DNA of 64,000 bases from Arenimonas sp049195245 (lineage in GTDB: Bacteria > Pseudomonadota > Gammaproteobacteria > Xanthomonadales > Xanthomonadaceae). The notes beneath the pieces were generated by a model. That model did not search any database. It was not told where the DNA came from and saw nothing but the letters and a program-made list of their open reading frames with translations. The stretch's first letter is position 1. Every line of letters begins with the position of its first letter. A program made the translations under genes and the position numbers. This document shows, one piece after another, positions 43,165 through 51,090 of the stretch. The DNA lies in contig NZ_JBMIRR010000028.1 in assembly GCF_049195245.1 (NCBI RefSeq), forward strand, positions 147,250 through 211,249, written 5' to 3'.

Positions 43165-43701
43165 TCAGGCGGGGCGGCCGTCCGGATCGCGGTCCAGCAG
43201 CCAAAGGCCGGCCCACAGCTTGGGATCCATCGAATAGCCGGCGTCCATCTTCGCTGCCAGCCAGCGCGGCGCGTCCGCCACCGGCACCTCGTGCACGGTG
43301 ATGTCCTCGCTCTCGTCGCCGCCGCCGGCATGCACCCGGGTCAGGCCGCGCGCCCGCACGAAGGCGATCCGCTCGTTGCTCAGGCCCGAGCTGGTGGGTC
43401 CGATCATCAGCACCTTGACCTCTGCGGCCAGCCAGCCGGTTTCTTCCAGCAGCTCGCGGCGCGCGGCCTCTTCCAGCGTGTCGCTGGCGTCGATGTCGCC
43501 CACCAGGCCGGCCGGCATCTCGATGGTGTTGGCGTCCATCGGCACCCGGAACTGCTCGACGAAGACCAGCTTGTCCTCGGGCGTCACCGCGATCACGATC
43601 ACCGCGCTGCCGGCATTGGTGCGCTCGGCGTATTCCCAGGTGCCGCGCTTGACCAGGCGCAGGTACTTGCCTTCGTACAGGGTGTGGGCGTCGTCGGTCA
43701 T
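43165..43701 (-). CDS. NUDIX hydrolase (ADP-ribose pyrophosphatase-like)
   Basis: A 178-aa protein. The NUDIX box is present with LEEAARRELLEETGWLA near residues 80-95, preceded by EMPAGLVGD, which suits ADP-ribose pyrophosphatases of the NudF/NUDT5 group. VFVEQFRVPMDANTIEMPAG also fits. Substrate not certain. A G+C-rich inverted repeat (43132-43141 with 43149-43158) between its end and pip may terminate both. Confidence 0.93.
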   Translation of the reverse strand: MTDDAHTLYEGKYLRLVKRGTWEYAERTNAGSAVIVIAVTPEDKLVFVEQFRVPMDANTIEMPAGLVGDIDASDTLEEAARRELLEETGWLAAEVKVLMIGPTSSGLSNERIAFVRARGLTRVHAGGGDESEDITVHEVPVADAPRWLAAKMDAGYSMDPKLWAGLWLLDRDPDGRPA

Positions 43702-43717
43702 GCGGGCATCCGGGCGG

Positions 43718-44599
43718 TCAGGCGGAAAAAAGGCGGCGGCGGGTCATCGGGCCGAAGCGCAGGTCTTCGCACAGCGCCTCCAGGCCGGCGACGTCGGAAG
43801 CACGGCGCTCGGCGGTGCCGAAGTCGGCGGGCAGAGGAGCGTTGACGTCGATGGTGGCCAGCCGGCGCGACAGCAGCGCGATCTCGCGGTGTTCGCCCAG
43901 GCGCGCGGCGTGCTGCGCGCTGCCGCGCATGCGCAGGTAGGGCACTTCGGCCAGGCGCTCGAGCAGCCCGTCGAGGCTGCCGAAATGCGCCAGCAGGATG
44001 GCCGCGGTCTTGGCGCCGATGCCGGGCACGCCCGGGATGTTGTCGATGGCGTCGCCGGTCAGGCCCAGGTAGTCGGCGATCTGATGGGCATGCACGCCGT
44101 AGCGGGCCTTGACGCCGTCGGCGCGCCAGCGCTCGTTGCGGGCGTAGTCCCACTGTTCGTCGTCCAGGTCGAGCAGCTGGGACAGGTCCTTGTCGGCCGA
44201 GATGATCAGGCCGGCGTGGCCGGCGCGGCGGACATGGCCCAGGGCCGCACCGATCAGGTCGTCGGCCTCGAAGCGGCTGTCGGCCAGCACCGGCAGGCCC
44301 AGGGCGCGGCACACCCGCTGGCAGTGCCGGAACTGGCGCTTGAGCTCCTCGGGAGCGGCGTCGCGGTTGGCCTTGTAGGCCGGGTAGATCTCGTTGCGGA
44401 AATTGGAGTCCAGCGACTCGTCGAAGGCGATGGCGATGCGCGCGGGCTTGTGCCGCTCCAGCAGCTCCAGCAGGAAGCGGGTGAAGCCATGCACGGCGTT
44501 GACCGGCCAGCCTTCGCGGTCCTCGAATTCCGGCGGCATCGAGTGCCAGGCGCGGAAGACGTAGAGGCTGGCGTCGACCAGGTGGACGGGAGCGGTCAC
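43718..44599 (-). CDS. 5'-3' exonuclease family protein (FEN/ExoIX-like)
   Basis: A 293-aa protein of the FEN/PIN superfamily equivalent to the 5' nuclease domain of DNA polymerase I. Metal ligands are in VHLVDASLYVFRAWH, IAFDESLDSNFRN, RFEADDLIGAAL and ISADKDLSQLL; the helix-3-turn-helix is LTGDAIDNIPGVPGIGAKTA. A flap endonuclease or flap-binding role in repair is expected. Overlaps the nitroreductase gene by 4 bp and lies 16 bp before the NUDIX gene, all leftward. Confidence 0.93.
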   Translation of the reverse strand: MTAPVHLVDASLYVFRAWHSMPPEFEDREGWPVNAVHGFTRFLLELLERHKPARIAIAFDESLDSNFRNEIYPAYKANRDAAPEELKRQFRHCQRVCRALGLPVLADSRFEADDLIGAALGHVRRAGHAGLIISADKDLSQLLDLDDEQWDYARNERWRADGVKARYGVHAHQIADYLGLTGDAIDNIPGVPGIGAKTAAILLAHFGSLDGLLERLAEVPYLRMRGSAQHAARLGEHREIALLSRRLATIDVNAPLPADFGTAERRASDVAGLEALCEDLRFGPMTRRRLFSA

Positions 44600-45162
44600 G
44601 GCGTCCAGTCGGTGAGCAGGGTGCGGGGGTCGGGCCGCTGTCGCTCCGGGGCCAGCTCGGCGGGGGTGCCGATGTGGATGAAGCCCAGCACGGTTTCATT
44701 GGCGGCCAGGCCCAGGCGTGCGGTCACCACCGGGTCGTACGCGGCCCAGCCGGTCAGCCACTGGGCGCCGAAGCCCAGGCCTTGCGCGGCCTGCAGCAGG
44801 GCGAAACAGACCGCACCGCCCGAAAGCAGCTGTTCCTGCTCGGGCACCTTGTGGCCGGGGGTGAGGTGGCCGACCACCGCGATGATCACCGGCGCGAACG
44901 AGAAGCGCAGGCGGTCCTTCTCCACGGCCGCGGCCGGCGCCGCAGGGTCCCTCTCCCGACAGCGCCCGGCGAGAAGTTCGCCGAGCGCGGCGCGGGCCGG
45001 ACCCTGAATGCGGATGAAACGCCAGGGCACCAGCTTGCCGTGGTCGGGCACGCGCACTGACGCCGTGAGCATGGCTTGCAGCTGCTCGGCATCCGGCCCC
45101 GGCTCGCCCAGGAGGCGCGAAGGGACTGACCGGCGGCGGTTCAGTTCAGGCAAGGTATCCAT
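44596..45162 (-). CDS. Nitroreductase family protein (YdjA-like)
   Basis: A 188-aa FMN-dependent oxidoreductase. FMN-binding basic motif LNRRRSVPSRLL near the N-terminus, PDHGKLVPWRFIRIQG, and the C-terminal GFGAQWLTGWAAYDP and LGFIHIGTP, which are typical of the minimal nitroreductase YdjA. Physiological substrate unknown. First gene of the leftward run nitroreductase-exonuclease-NUDIX. Confidence 0.92.
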   Translation of the reverse strand: MDTLPELNRRRSVPSRLLGEPGPDAEQLQAMLTASVRVPDHGKLVPWRFIRIQGPARAALGELLAGRCRERDPAAPAAAVEKDRLRFSFAPVIIAVVGHLTPGHKVPEQEQLLSGGAVCFALLQAAQGLGFGAQWLTGWAAYDPVVTARLGLAANETVLGFIHIGTPAELAPERQRPDPRTLLTDWTP

Positions 45163-45293
45163 CCGGGAAGATTAGCATTCACCCCTCGACAACTTCCCGC
45201 GGAGCAATCTGGGAGAGAAGTCACAGACGCGGTGTGGCACATTCACGGACACTCACCACATAGCGCGTAGTCCCCCCGGACGTGCAGAGGCCC

Positions 45294-47552
45294 ATGACCG
45301 AATCGATCCTCCCGACCCCGCCGCAGCTCCTGACCCCCGCCACCCGGGACCTGGTCAATGTGATGCGTCGGCGCAGCACCGAGCACCTGCAGGCCGTGCT
45401 GGCCCGGGTGTTCGCCCGCGCGGACGACTGGCTGTTCGACCTGGCCAAGAAGGACGGCGTGCCGGACGGTTCGCCCTACCTGCATGCCATGCGCGCCCTG
45501 CGCACCTCGCGCGCGCCGATCGAGCGGGGTTTCCGCGAACACCTCGACCTGGGCTTCGAGAACCTGGGCCGCAACCTCAAGACCGATCCGGGCCAGGCTG
45601 CCGAGGGCAGCCAGGAACTGAGCCTGATCGAGGAAAGCGAGCTCGAGCAGCACCTGGCCACCAACCTCACTGCCGAAGCGGTGATGCGCATCCACGGCGC
45701 CATGATCGACGAGCTGGCCGCGCGCCTCTCGCGCATGTACGGGGTGGCCGCGCTGGATCCCGAGGTCAATCCGCTCAGCGCCTACAGCCTGTCGGGCGCC
45801 ATCCGTGCCGCCCATCGTGGTGTGGACGTGCCGGCCGACGTTCGCATGGTGCTGTTCAAGTACTACGAGCGCGAGCTGATCCACGACCTGCGCGACCTGC
45901 TGGTGGACCTCAATGGCCGGCTCTCGGCGGCGGGTTTCAATCCGACCGCCGCGCCCAAGCCGCAGCCGCGCCAGGCGCCGCGCCCCGACATGGCCGCCCC
46001 GCCGATGTCGCCCGATGGCTATGCCGGTGCCGCGTCCGACTACGGTGCGGGCAACTACCCCTCGGCCGCGCAGGCCGCGGCGGGGGCCAGCCCGGAAGAC
46101 CGCCAGGTTTTCGACGCGCTGCTGCAGATGCTGCACAGCTGGCGGCCCGAGCACCAGCCCAGCGGACTGACTGCCGATGCCGTGCGCAGCGGCGGACCGC
46201 AACGGCCCATGGCCGCGCCGGAGATGATGTCGGTGCTGTCGCTGCTGCAGGGCTCGGTGCCCGAATCGGTGACCGAGGCGATCAACCGCCCCGAGGCCTC
46301 GCTGTCGGTGCTGTTGAAGAACGAGCTGCTGCGCAACGCCAGCCGCATCGGCCTGCCGCCCGACAAGGTCAGCATGAGCCAGGACGACGAGGACGCGGTC
46401 GACCTGGTCGGCATGCTGTTCGACGTGATGTTCGACGAGCGCGACTTCGAGCAGTCCGCGCGCACCCTGATCTCGCGCCTGGTGGTGCCGTTCGTGAAGG
46501 CCGCGGTGATGGACCGCCGCCTTTTCCTCTACAAGACCCACCCGGCGCGGCGCCTGCTCAATTCGCTGGCCGAGGCCTGCGAAGGCAACCGTGGCGAAGG
46601 CCCGCAGGAGCGCGAGCTGCTGCAGAAGGCCGAGAACACGGTTGACCGCCTGATCGCCGAGTTCAACGAAGACATTGCCATTTTCGAAACGCTGGAGCAG
46701 GAGCTGCGGTCCTTCCTGGACCAGCACCGCCGCCGCGTCGAGCTGGCCGAGCGCCGCGCCGCGGAGGCCCAGCGCGGCCAGGAGCGCCTGGAGCAGGCCC
46801 GGGAACTGGCGTCCAAGGAGCTGGGCCAGCGCACGCAGGGCCTGGAGCCCACGCCGGCGATGGACGATTTCCTCAGCCGCTGCTGGACCCACCACCTTTC
46901 CATGATCGCGCTGCGCGAGGGCCCCGGAAGCGGGTCCTGGCAGTCGGCGCTGTCGGTGGCCGATCGTCTGCTGGCCCTGCTGCCGCGCGAAGGCCAGCCG
47001 GCCGCGCCGGTTGCGCCGGCGCTGCAGGCGCTGCGCGAACCGATCGAGACCGTGCTGGCCAGCTCCGGTATCACCGGCGAAGCCGCTCACGACCTGATGC
47101 GCGTGCTGGGCGAGAGCCTCGAGCACCGGGCCCAGGGCCTGGCGCCGCCGCCGGCCCCGGCGCTGCCGCCGGAAAACGTCATCCCGATGCCCGAGCGCCG
47201 GGCCGCGGCCGCCGCGGCGGACCTCAAGCCGCGCCTGGAAGTGGTCGGCGGTACCGACGGGCTGAAGGTCAGCGACGACGACGTCGAACTGATGCGCCAG
47301 CTCAAGGTCGGCACCTGGATCCACATCGCCGGCGAAGACGGCAAGCACCATCCGGTGAAGCTGTCCTGGGTCAGCCCGATTTCCTCGCGACTGATGTTCG
47401 TCAACCGGCGCGGCGTGCGCGTGCTGGTGGCCTCGGTGGAAGAGCTGGCGGCCATGAAGCAGGAAGGCAACCTGCTGGTGCGCGAGCAGGAAAACGTGTT
47501 CGACCAGGTGCTGCACCGGGTCATGGGCAAGCTCAAGACCGACCTGGGCTGA
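45294..47552 (+). CDS. DUF1631 family protein
   Basis: A 752-aa cytosolic protein with ATG at 45294, preceded by AGAGG; an in-frame GTG at 45282 is less likely. It matches DUF1631 along its length: FDLAKKDGVPDGSPYLHAMR, a Pro/Ala linker around 220-260, LLQMLHSWRPEHQPSG, FDVMFDERDFEQSARTLIS, RRLLNSLAEACEGN, a long helical coiled part (460-530) and a C-terminal PilZ-like barrel (KVGTWIHIAGEDGKHHPVKL, LMFVNRRGVRVLVAS). The PilZ-like end suggests possible c-di-GMP-linked regulation. Function not established. Confidence 0.92.
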   Translation: MTESILPTPPQLLTPATRDLVNVMRRRSTEHLQAVLARVFARADDWLFDLAKKDGVPDGSPYLHAMRALRTSRAPIERGFREHLDLGFENLGRNLKTDPGQAAEGSQELSLIEESELEQHLATNLTAEAVMRIHGAMIDELAARLSRMYGVAALDPEVNPLSAYSLSGAIRAAHRGVDVPADVRMVLFKYYERELIHDLRDLLVDLNGRLSAAGFNPTAAPKPQPRQAPRPDMAAPPMSPDGYAGAASDYGAGNYPSAAQAAAGASPEDRQVFDALLQMLHSWRPEHQPSGLTADAVRSGGPQRPMAAPEMMSVLSLLQGSVPESVTEAINRPEASLSVLLKNELLRNASRIGLPPDKVSMSQDDEDAVDLVGMLFDVMFDERDFEQSARTLISRLVVPFVKAAVMDRRLFLYKTHPARRLLNSLAEACEGNRGEGPQERELLQKAENTVDRLIAEFNEDIAIFETLEQELRSFLDQHRRRVELAERRAAEAQRGQERLEQARELASKELGQRTQGLEPTPAMDDFLSRCWTHHLSMIALREGPGSGSWQSALSVADRLLALLPREGQPAAPVAPALQALREPIETVLASSGITGEAAHDLMRVLGESLEHRAQGLAPPPAPALPPENVIPMPERRAAAAAADLKPRLEVVGGTDGLKVSDDDVELMRQLKVGTWIHIAGEDGKHHPVKLSWVSPISSRLMFVNRRGVRVLVASVEELAAMKQEGNLLVREQENVFDQVLHRVMGKLKTDLG

Positions 47553-47638
47553 GCCGGCGGCCGCGCGCGCGGGCGCCCCTGCCGTCTCGGCAGCGCTTCC
47601 GGTAGCATCAAGGCCATTCCGACAGGGGAGTGGCATCA

Positions 47639-48736
47639 ATGGCGGTCAACATCGTCTTCGTCCGTGAGTCGGCCCAGGGCGAACGCCGCGTGGCCCTGAC
47701 GCCGGAAACCGCCAAGAAGCTGGCCGCGCTGGGCGCCAACCTGGTGATCGAGCGCGGTGCCGGCGTGCCGGCGCACTTTCCCGACGCAGCCTATGTCGGC
47801 GCCACCGTGGTGGACGATGCCGATGCGGCCCTGGCCCAGGCCGATGTGCTGGTGTGCGTGCAGCCGCCCTCGAACGACCGCCTGGCGCGGCTCAAGCCCG
47901 GCGCCGTGCTGGTGGGCCTGCTGGCGCCGCATGCGGATGCCGGTCGCGTGGACGCGCTGGTGGCGGCGAGGGTCTCCGGCTTCTCGCTCGAGCGCCTGCC
48001 CCGCACCACACGCGCCCAGGCCATGGACGTGCTGTCCTCGCAGGCCGGGATGGCCGGCTACAAGGCCGTGCTGATCGCCGCGCAGCTGGCGCCGCGCTAT
48101 TTCCCGATGCTCACGACGGCGGCCGGCACCATCCGGCCGTCCAAGGTGCTGATCGTCGGCGCCGGCGTGGCCGGCCTGCAGGCCATCGCCACCGCGCGCC
48201 GGCTGGGAGCGCAGGTGGAAGGCTTCGACGTGCGTCCGGAAACCCGCGAACAGATCGAATCGCTGGGCGGCAAGTTCCTCGACCTCGGCGTCAGCGCGGC
48301 GGGCGAGGGCGGCTACGCGCGCGAACTCACCGCCGAGGAGCGGGCCGAGCAGCAGAAGCGCCTGGGCGAACACCTCAAGACCGTGGACGTCATCGTCACC
48401 ACGGCGGCCGTGCCCGGGCGTCCGGCACCCAAGATCATCACCGCTGCCATGGTGTCGGGCATGAAGCCGGGCAGCGTGATCGTGGACCTGGCCGCGGAAA
48501 CCGGCGGCAACTGCGAGCTCACGCGTCCGGGCGAAACCATCGACAGCGGCGGCGTCACCATCGCCGGCCCGCTCAACCTGGCCAGCCAGGGCGCGATGCA
48601 TGCCAGCGAGATGTACGCGCGCAACGTGTTCAACTTCCTGGCGCTGTCGCTCAAGGACGGCCAGCTGGTGCTGGACTGGAATGACGAACTGATCGCCAGG
48701 ACCTGCCTGGCGCACGCCGGGGAACGCAAGGCCTGA
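47639..48736 (+). CDS. pntA: NAD(P) transhydrogenase subunit alpha part 1
   Basis: A 365-aa NAD(H)-binding dI component of proton-translocating transhydrogenase in the split (alpha-1/alpha-2/beta) form. Motifs: VFVRESAQGERRVALTPETA, the RQD-loop-like SSQAGMAGYKAVLIAA, NAD site VLIVGAGVAGLQAIATARRLG and the mobile loop near GGYARELTAEE. Start at ATG 47639 has AGGGGAG upstream. The remaining subunits lie at 50794-52478, separated by a block of four leftward genes. Confidence 0.96.
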   Translation: MAVNIVFVRESAQGERRVALTPETAKKLAALGANLVIERGAGVPAHFPDAAYVGATVVDDADAALAQADVLVCVQPPSNDRLARLKPGAVLVGLLAPHADAGRVDALVAARVSGFSLERLPRTTRAQAMDVLSSQAGMAGYKAVLIAAQLAPRYFPMLTTAAGTIRPSKVLIVGAGVAGLQAIATARRLGAQVEGFDVRPETREQIESLGGKFLDLGVSAAGEGGYARELTAEERAEQQKRLGEHLKTVDVIVTTAAVPGRPAPKIITAAMVSGMKPGSVIVDLAAETGGNCELTRPGETIDSGGVTIAGPLNLASQGAMHASEMYARNVFNFLALSLKDGQLVLDWNDELIARTCLAHAGERKA

Positions 48737-48752
48737 GCCCTGCGGCGCGCAC

Positions 48753-49349
48753 TCAGCGCGCCGGCGTAACCGATGCGGGAGGCGGCGAGATGCCGGGACC
48801 GCCCGCCTCCAGCCAGGTGCGCCGCTGTTCGGGGTCCAGCGAACGCCACAGCGCGAACAGCGCCTTGCGCTCGGCCTCGGGCAGGGCGCGCATGGCCTGC
48901 ATACTCGTGCGCATCTTCTCGCGCAGCTCAGGCGGCATGTCGCGGAAGTTGCGTGCGCCCTCGCGCAGTCGCTCACGCTGTTCGGGCGTCATCGCCTCCC
49001 AGCGTGCGCGCCGCTCCAGGCCCTCCAGCGCCCGCACGCGGCGCGAGGCCGCCATCGTGTCCCACTGCTTTTCCAGCGGCGCCAGTCCGGATTGCTGTGC
49101 CGGCGTGAGCTGGCTCCAGGTGGGCACCTGCACGCCGGCCGGCACGGGCGTCGGCTCACCGCGATCGCGCCGCGACCAGTCGCCTTCCTTCCTGCGATGC
49201 ATGCGGTCGGGTGCGGCCGCCGGATCGCCAGCCTGATGCGAGGCGGCGGTTTCCGCCGGCGGTGGCGCGGCGTGGACCCCCGGCGACACCGTGCCCGTCA
49301 CCGCCAGGCAGATCACCGCGCACAGGGTCGGCAGCGGGAGCGCGCGCAT
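48753..49349 (-). CDS. DUF3106 domain secreted protein
   Basis: A 198-aa protein with signal peptide (cut about residue 28). A charged, Pro-rich region (30-80) precedes the DUF3106 domain: VPTWSQLTPAQQSGLAPLEKQW, ALEGLERRARWEAMTPEQRE and MPPELREKMRTSMQAM, repeated helical units rich in Arg/Glu. It overlaps the upstream gene by one base (ATGA type). With the sigma factor and the DUF3619-like protein it forms a three-gene regulatory operon common in xanthomonads; function unknown. Confidence 0.9.
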   Translation of the reverse strand: MRALPLPTLCAVICLAVTGTVSPGVHAAPPPAETAASHQAGDPAAAPDRMHRRKEGDWSRRDRGEPTPVPAGVQVPTWSQLTPAQQSGLAPLEKQWDTMAASRRVRALEGLERRARWEAMTPEQRERLREGARNFRDMPPELREKMRTSMQAMRALPEAERKALFALWRSLDPEQRRTWLEAGGPGISPPPASVTPAR

Positions 49350-49729
49350 CACAGGCCGGGCCCCCGGTTCGCGACGGCCACCGGAGCGTCGGCCAGCCAG
49401 GCGTAAAGATCGGCGTCCTCCTCGACCAGCAGCGCATCGATCTCGCTGCTCAGCTGGGCGGCCTCCGGATCGACCGGCGGCGCCACGGACGGCTGCAGGC
49501 TCCACCACGACACACCCACCGCCAGCACGGCGGCAGCAAACGCCCCCACCGGGACCAGGCCGCGGCCGGGACGCGGCGCGGATCGGGGCTGCAGCGCCTC
49601 CTGCCGAGCCCGACGCAGGCGGTAGGCCATGCCCTGGTCCACGCCGTCGCTGGCGCGGTCGAACAGGGCCCTGGCGCGTACGTGCACACGATCATGGCCG
49701 GGGGAAGGGTTCGGGTCGCGGCTGGTCAT
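49349..49729 (-). CDS. DUF3619-like protein, probable anti-sigma factor
   Basis: A 126-aa protein. The N-terminal cytosolic segment has RVHVRARALFDRASDGVDQ and YRLRRARQEALQ, followed by one membrane helix (about 57-78, VPVGAFAAAVLAVGVSWW) and an acidic periplasmic tail (ALLVEEDADLYAWLAD). This single-pass layout directly after an ECF sigma gene (4-bp overlap) fits a DUF3619-type anti-sigma partner, though that role is inferred. Confidence 0.8.
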   Translation of the reverse strand: MTSRDPNPSPGHDRVHVRARALFDRASDGVDQGMAYRLRRARQEALQPRSAPRPGRGLVPVGAFAAAVLAVGVSWWSLQPSVAPPVDPEAAQLSSEIDALLVEEDADLYAWLADAPVAVANRGPGL

Positions 49730-50277
49730 TGCCAGTCCTCCAGTTGAATGCGCAGGGCCGCCATCGCCCTGGAAAGATGGGTCTTCACGGAACCGTCGGA
49801 ACAGCCCATGGCCGCCGCGGTCTCCGCGACATCGAGCCCCTGCAGCTCGCGCAGCAGGTAGGCCTCGCGCTGGCGCCGGGGCAGCTTGCGCAGCGCCTTG
49901 CCCAGCGCCGCCCAGGCCTCGCCGTCGGCATGCCGGCGGGCGGGGTCCTCGGAAGGATCGGGCAGCATTTCCAGCGGATCCTCGCGCTGGTCCTCGCTTC
50001 GGCCAAGAACGGCCATGAAACGGCGCCGCACGTTGCCGCGCCGGTGCCGGTCGGTCACCTGGGTGCGCAGGATGCTCCAGAACAGCGGCGTCCATTCCTG
50101 CGCGGGCCGATCGCGATACGCGACCAGCTTGATCATCGCGTCCTGCACCGCGTCCAGCGCGTCCTCGCGGTGGCCCAGCGCCAGCTCGGCCATTCGGAAC
50201 GCGCGCCGCTCCACCGAGGCCAGGAACTGGTCCAGGCTGGCGGGCGGCGCGGCCGGGGCGGCGTCGAAAGGCATCAC
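49726..50277 (-). CDS. ECF-type RNA polymerase sigma factor
   Basis: A 183-aa sigma factor. Region 2 at about 15-85 (ALGHREDALDAVQDAMIKLV, PLFWSILRTQVTDRHRR) and region 4 at about 125-180 (LRKLPRRQREAYLLRELQ, GLDVAETAAAMGCSDGSVKT). Start ATG 50277, with a second ATG next to it. It probably controls its own operon with the downstream DUF3619-like and DUF3106 genes. Signal unknown. Confidence 0.93.
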   Translation of the reverse strand: MMPFDAAPAAPPASLDQFLASVERRAFRMAELALGHREDALDAVQDAMIKLVAYRDRPAQEWTPLFWSILRTQVTDRHRRGNVRRRFMAVLGRSEDQREDPLEMLPDPSEDPARRHADGEAWAALGKALRKLPRRQREAYLLRELQGLDVAETAAAMGCSDGSVKTHLSRAMAALRIQLEDWQ

Positions 50278-50339
50278 GGGGCGGGAACGGGGCCGGTCAT
50301 GGCGAAGGACAACGCATCAGGGCAGGCCCGGTTGACGGT

Positions 50340-50666
50340 TCAGTGGCGACGATCGTAGCGCGCGCCGCGCCGGTCCAGGCGATGGTCGATGCGCTCACCG
50401 CGGCGGTCGAGGCGACGGTCGATGCGGTCTCCGCGCAGGTCCAGTCGCGCGGCACGGTGGTAGCGGCCGTTCGCGGCGGCGATGTCGGCGCGGCGGTCCA
50501 GGCGGCGGTCGATACGGTCCCCGCGCTGGTCGAGGCGGTGCTCGATGCGGTCGCCGCGGCGGTCCAGGCGGTTCTCGACGCGGTCGCCGTGGCCGGCGGA
50601 GGCGGCACCGGCGGCCGTGAGGGTCAGCGCGGCAAGCAGCAGGGCGATCGGCTTGATGGCTTTCAT
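50340..50666 (-). CDS. Secreted 11-residue-repeat protein (GDRIDRRLDRR)
   Basis: A 108-aa protein starting at ATG 50666 after AAGGAGACCGCC. Signal peptide (1-24, cut after AASA), then near-perfect 11-residue units: GDRVENRLDRR, GDRIEHRLDQR, GDRIDRRLDRR, an irregular stretch with AAANGRYHRAARLDLR, then GDRIDRRLDRR, GERIDHRLDRR and GARYDRRH. Alternating Arg and Asp make it strongly charged; the 11-residue period suits an amphipathic helix. It lies just upstream of the sigma operon in the same direction. No family recognised. Confidence 0.75.
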   Translation of the reverse strand: MKAIKPIALLLAALTLTAAGAASAGHGDRVENRLDRRGDRIEHRLDQRGDRIDRRLDRRADIAAANGRYHRAARLDLRGDRIDRRLDRRGERIDHRLDRRGARYDRRH

Positions 50667-50793
50667 GGCGGTCTCCTTCGGTGGGGTTGCCATCCCGGGA
50701 ACGGGGGACGCCCCGGCCGGTTTACGGGCCCCTAGCCGCCGTTTAGCCAGCGGTTATGATGCAGGCGTTCGCGCATTCGCGTGGGGAGGGGAC

Positions 50794-51090
50794 ATGGACG
50801 GCTTCGTTGCGCTCTACATCTTCGTGCTGGCGGCCTTCACCGGCTATGAAATCATCGGCCGGGTGCCGGTGATCCTGCACACGCCGCTGATGTCCGGTTC
50901 GAACTTCGTGCACGGCATCGTGATGATCGGCGCGATGGTGGTGCTGGGCCATGCCGACACCACCACCGAGAAGGTGATCGGCTTCCTGGCGGTGCTGATG
51001 GGCGCGGGCAACGCGGCCGGCGGCTATGTGGTCACCGAGCGCATGCTCGAGATGTTCAAGTCCTCCAAGAAGCCCGGGGGCGCGGCATGA
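50794..51090 (+). CDS. pntA2: NAD(P) transhydrogenase subunit alpha part 2 (membrane)
   Basis: A 98-aa membrane protein with three hydrophobic helices (about 2-20, 40-58, 60-82), equal to the membrane part dII of the alpha subunit. VALYIFVLAAFTGYEIIGRV and HTPLMSGSNFVHGIVMIGAM are diagnostic. RBS GGGAGGGG precedes ATG 50794. Its stop overlaps the beta-subunit start (ATGA). It depends on pntA at 47639 for the NAD-binding domain. Confidence 0.96.
   Translation: MDGFVALYIFVLAAFTGYEIIGRVPVILHTPLMSGSNFVHGIVMIGAMVVLGHADTTTEKVIGFLAVLMGAGNAAGGYVVTERMLEMFKSSKKPGGAA

Noticed and set aside
45243..47639. A 798-codon leftward open frame
   Set aside because: Antisense to the DUF1631 gene; no recognisable protein features.
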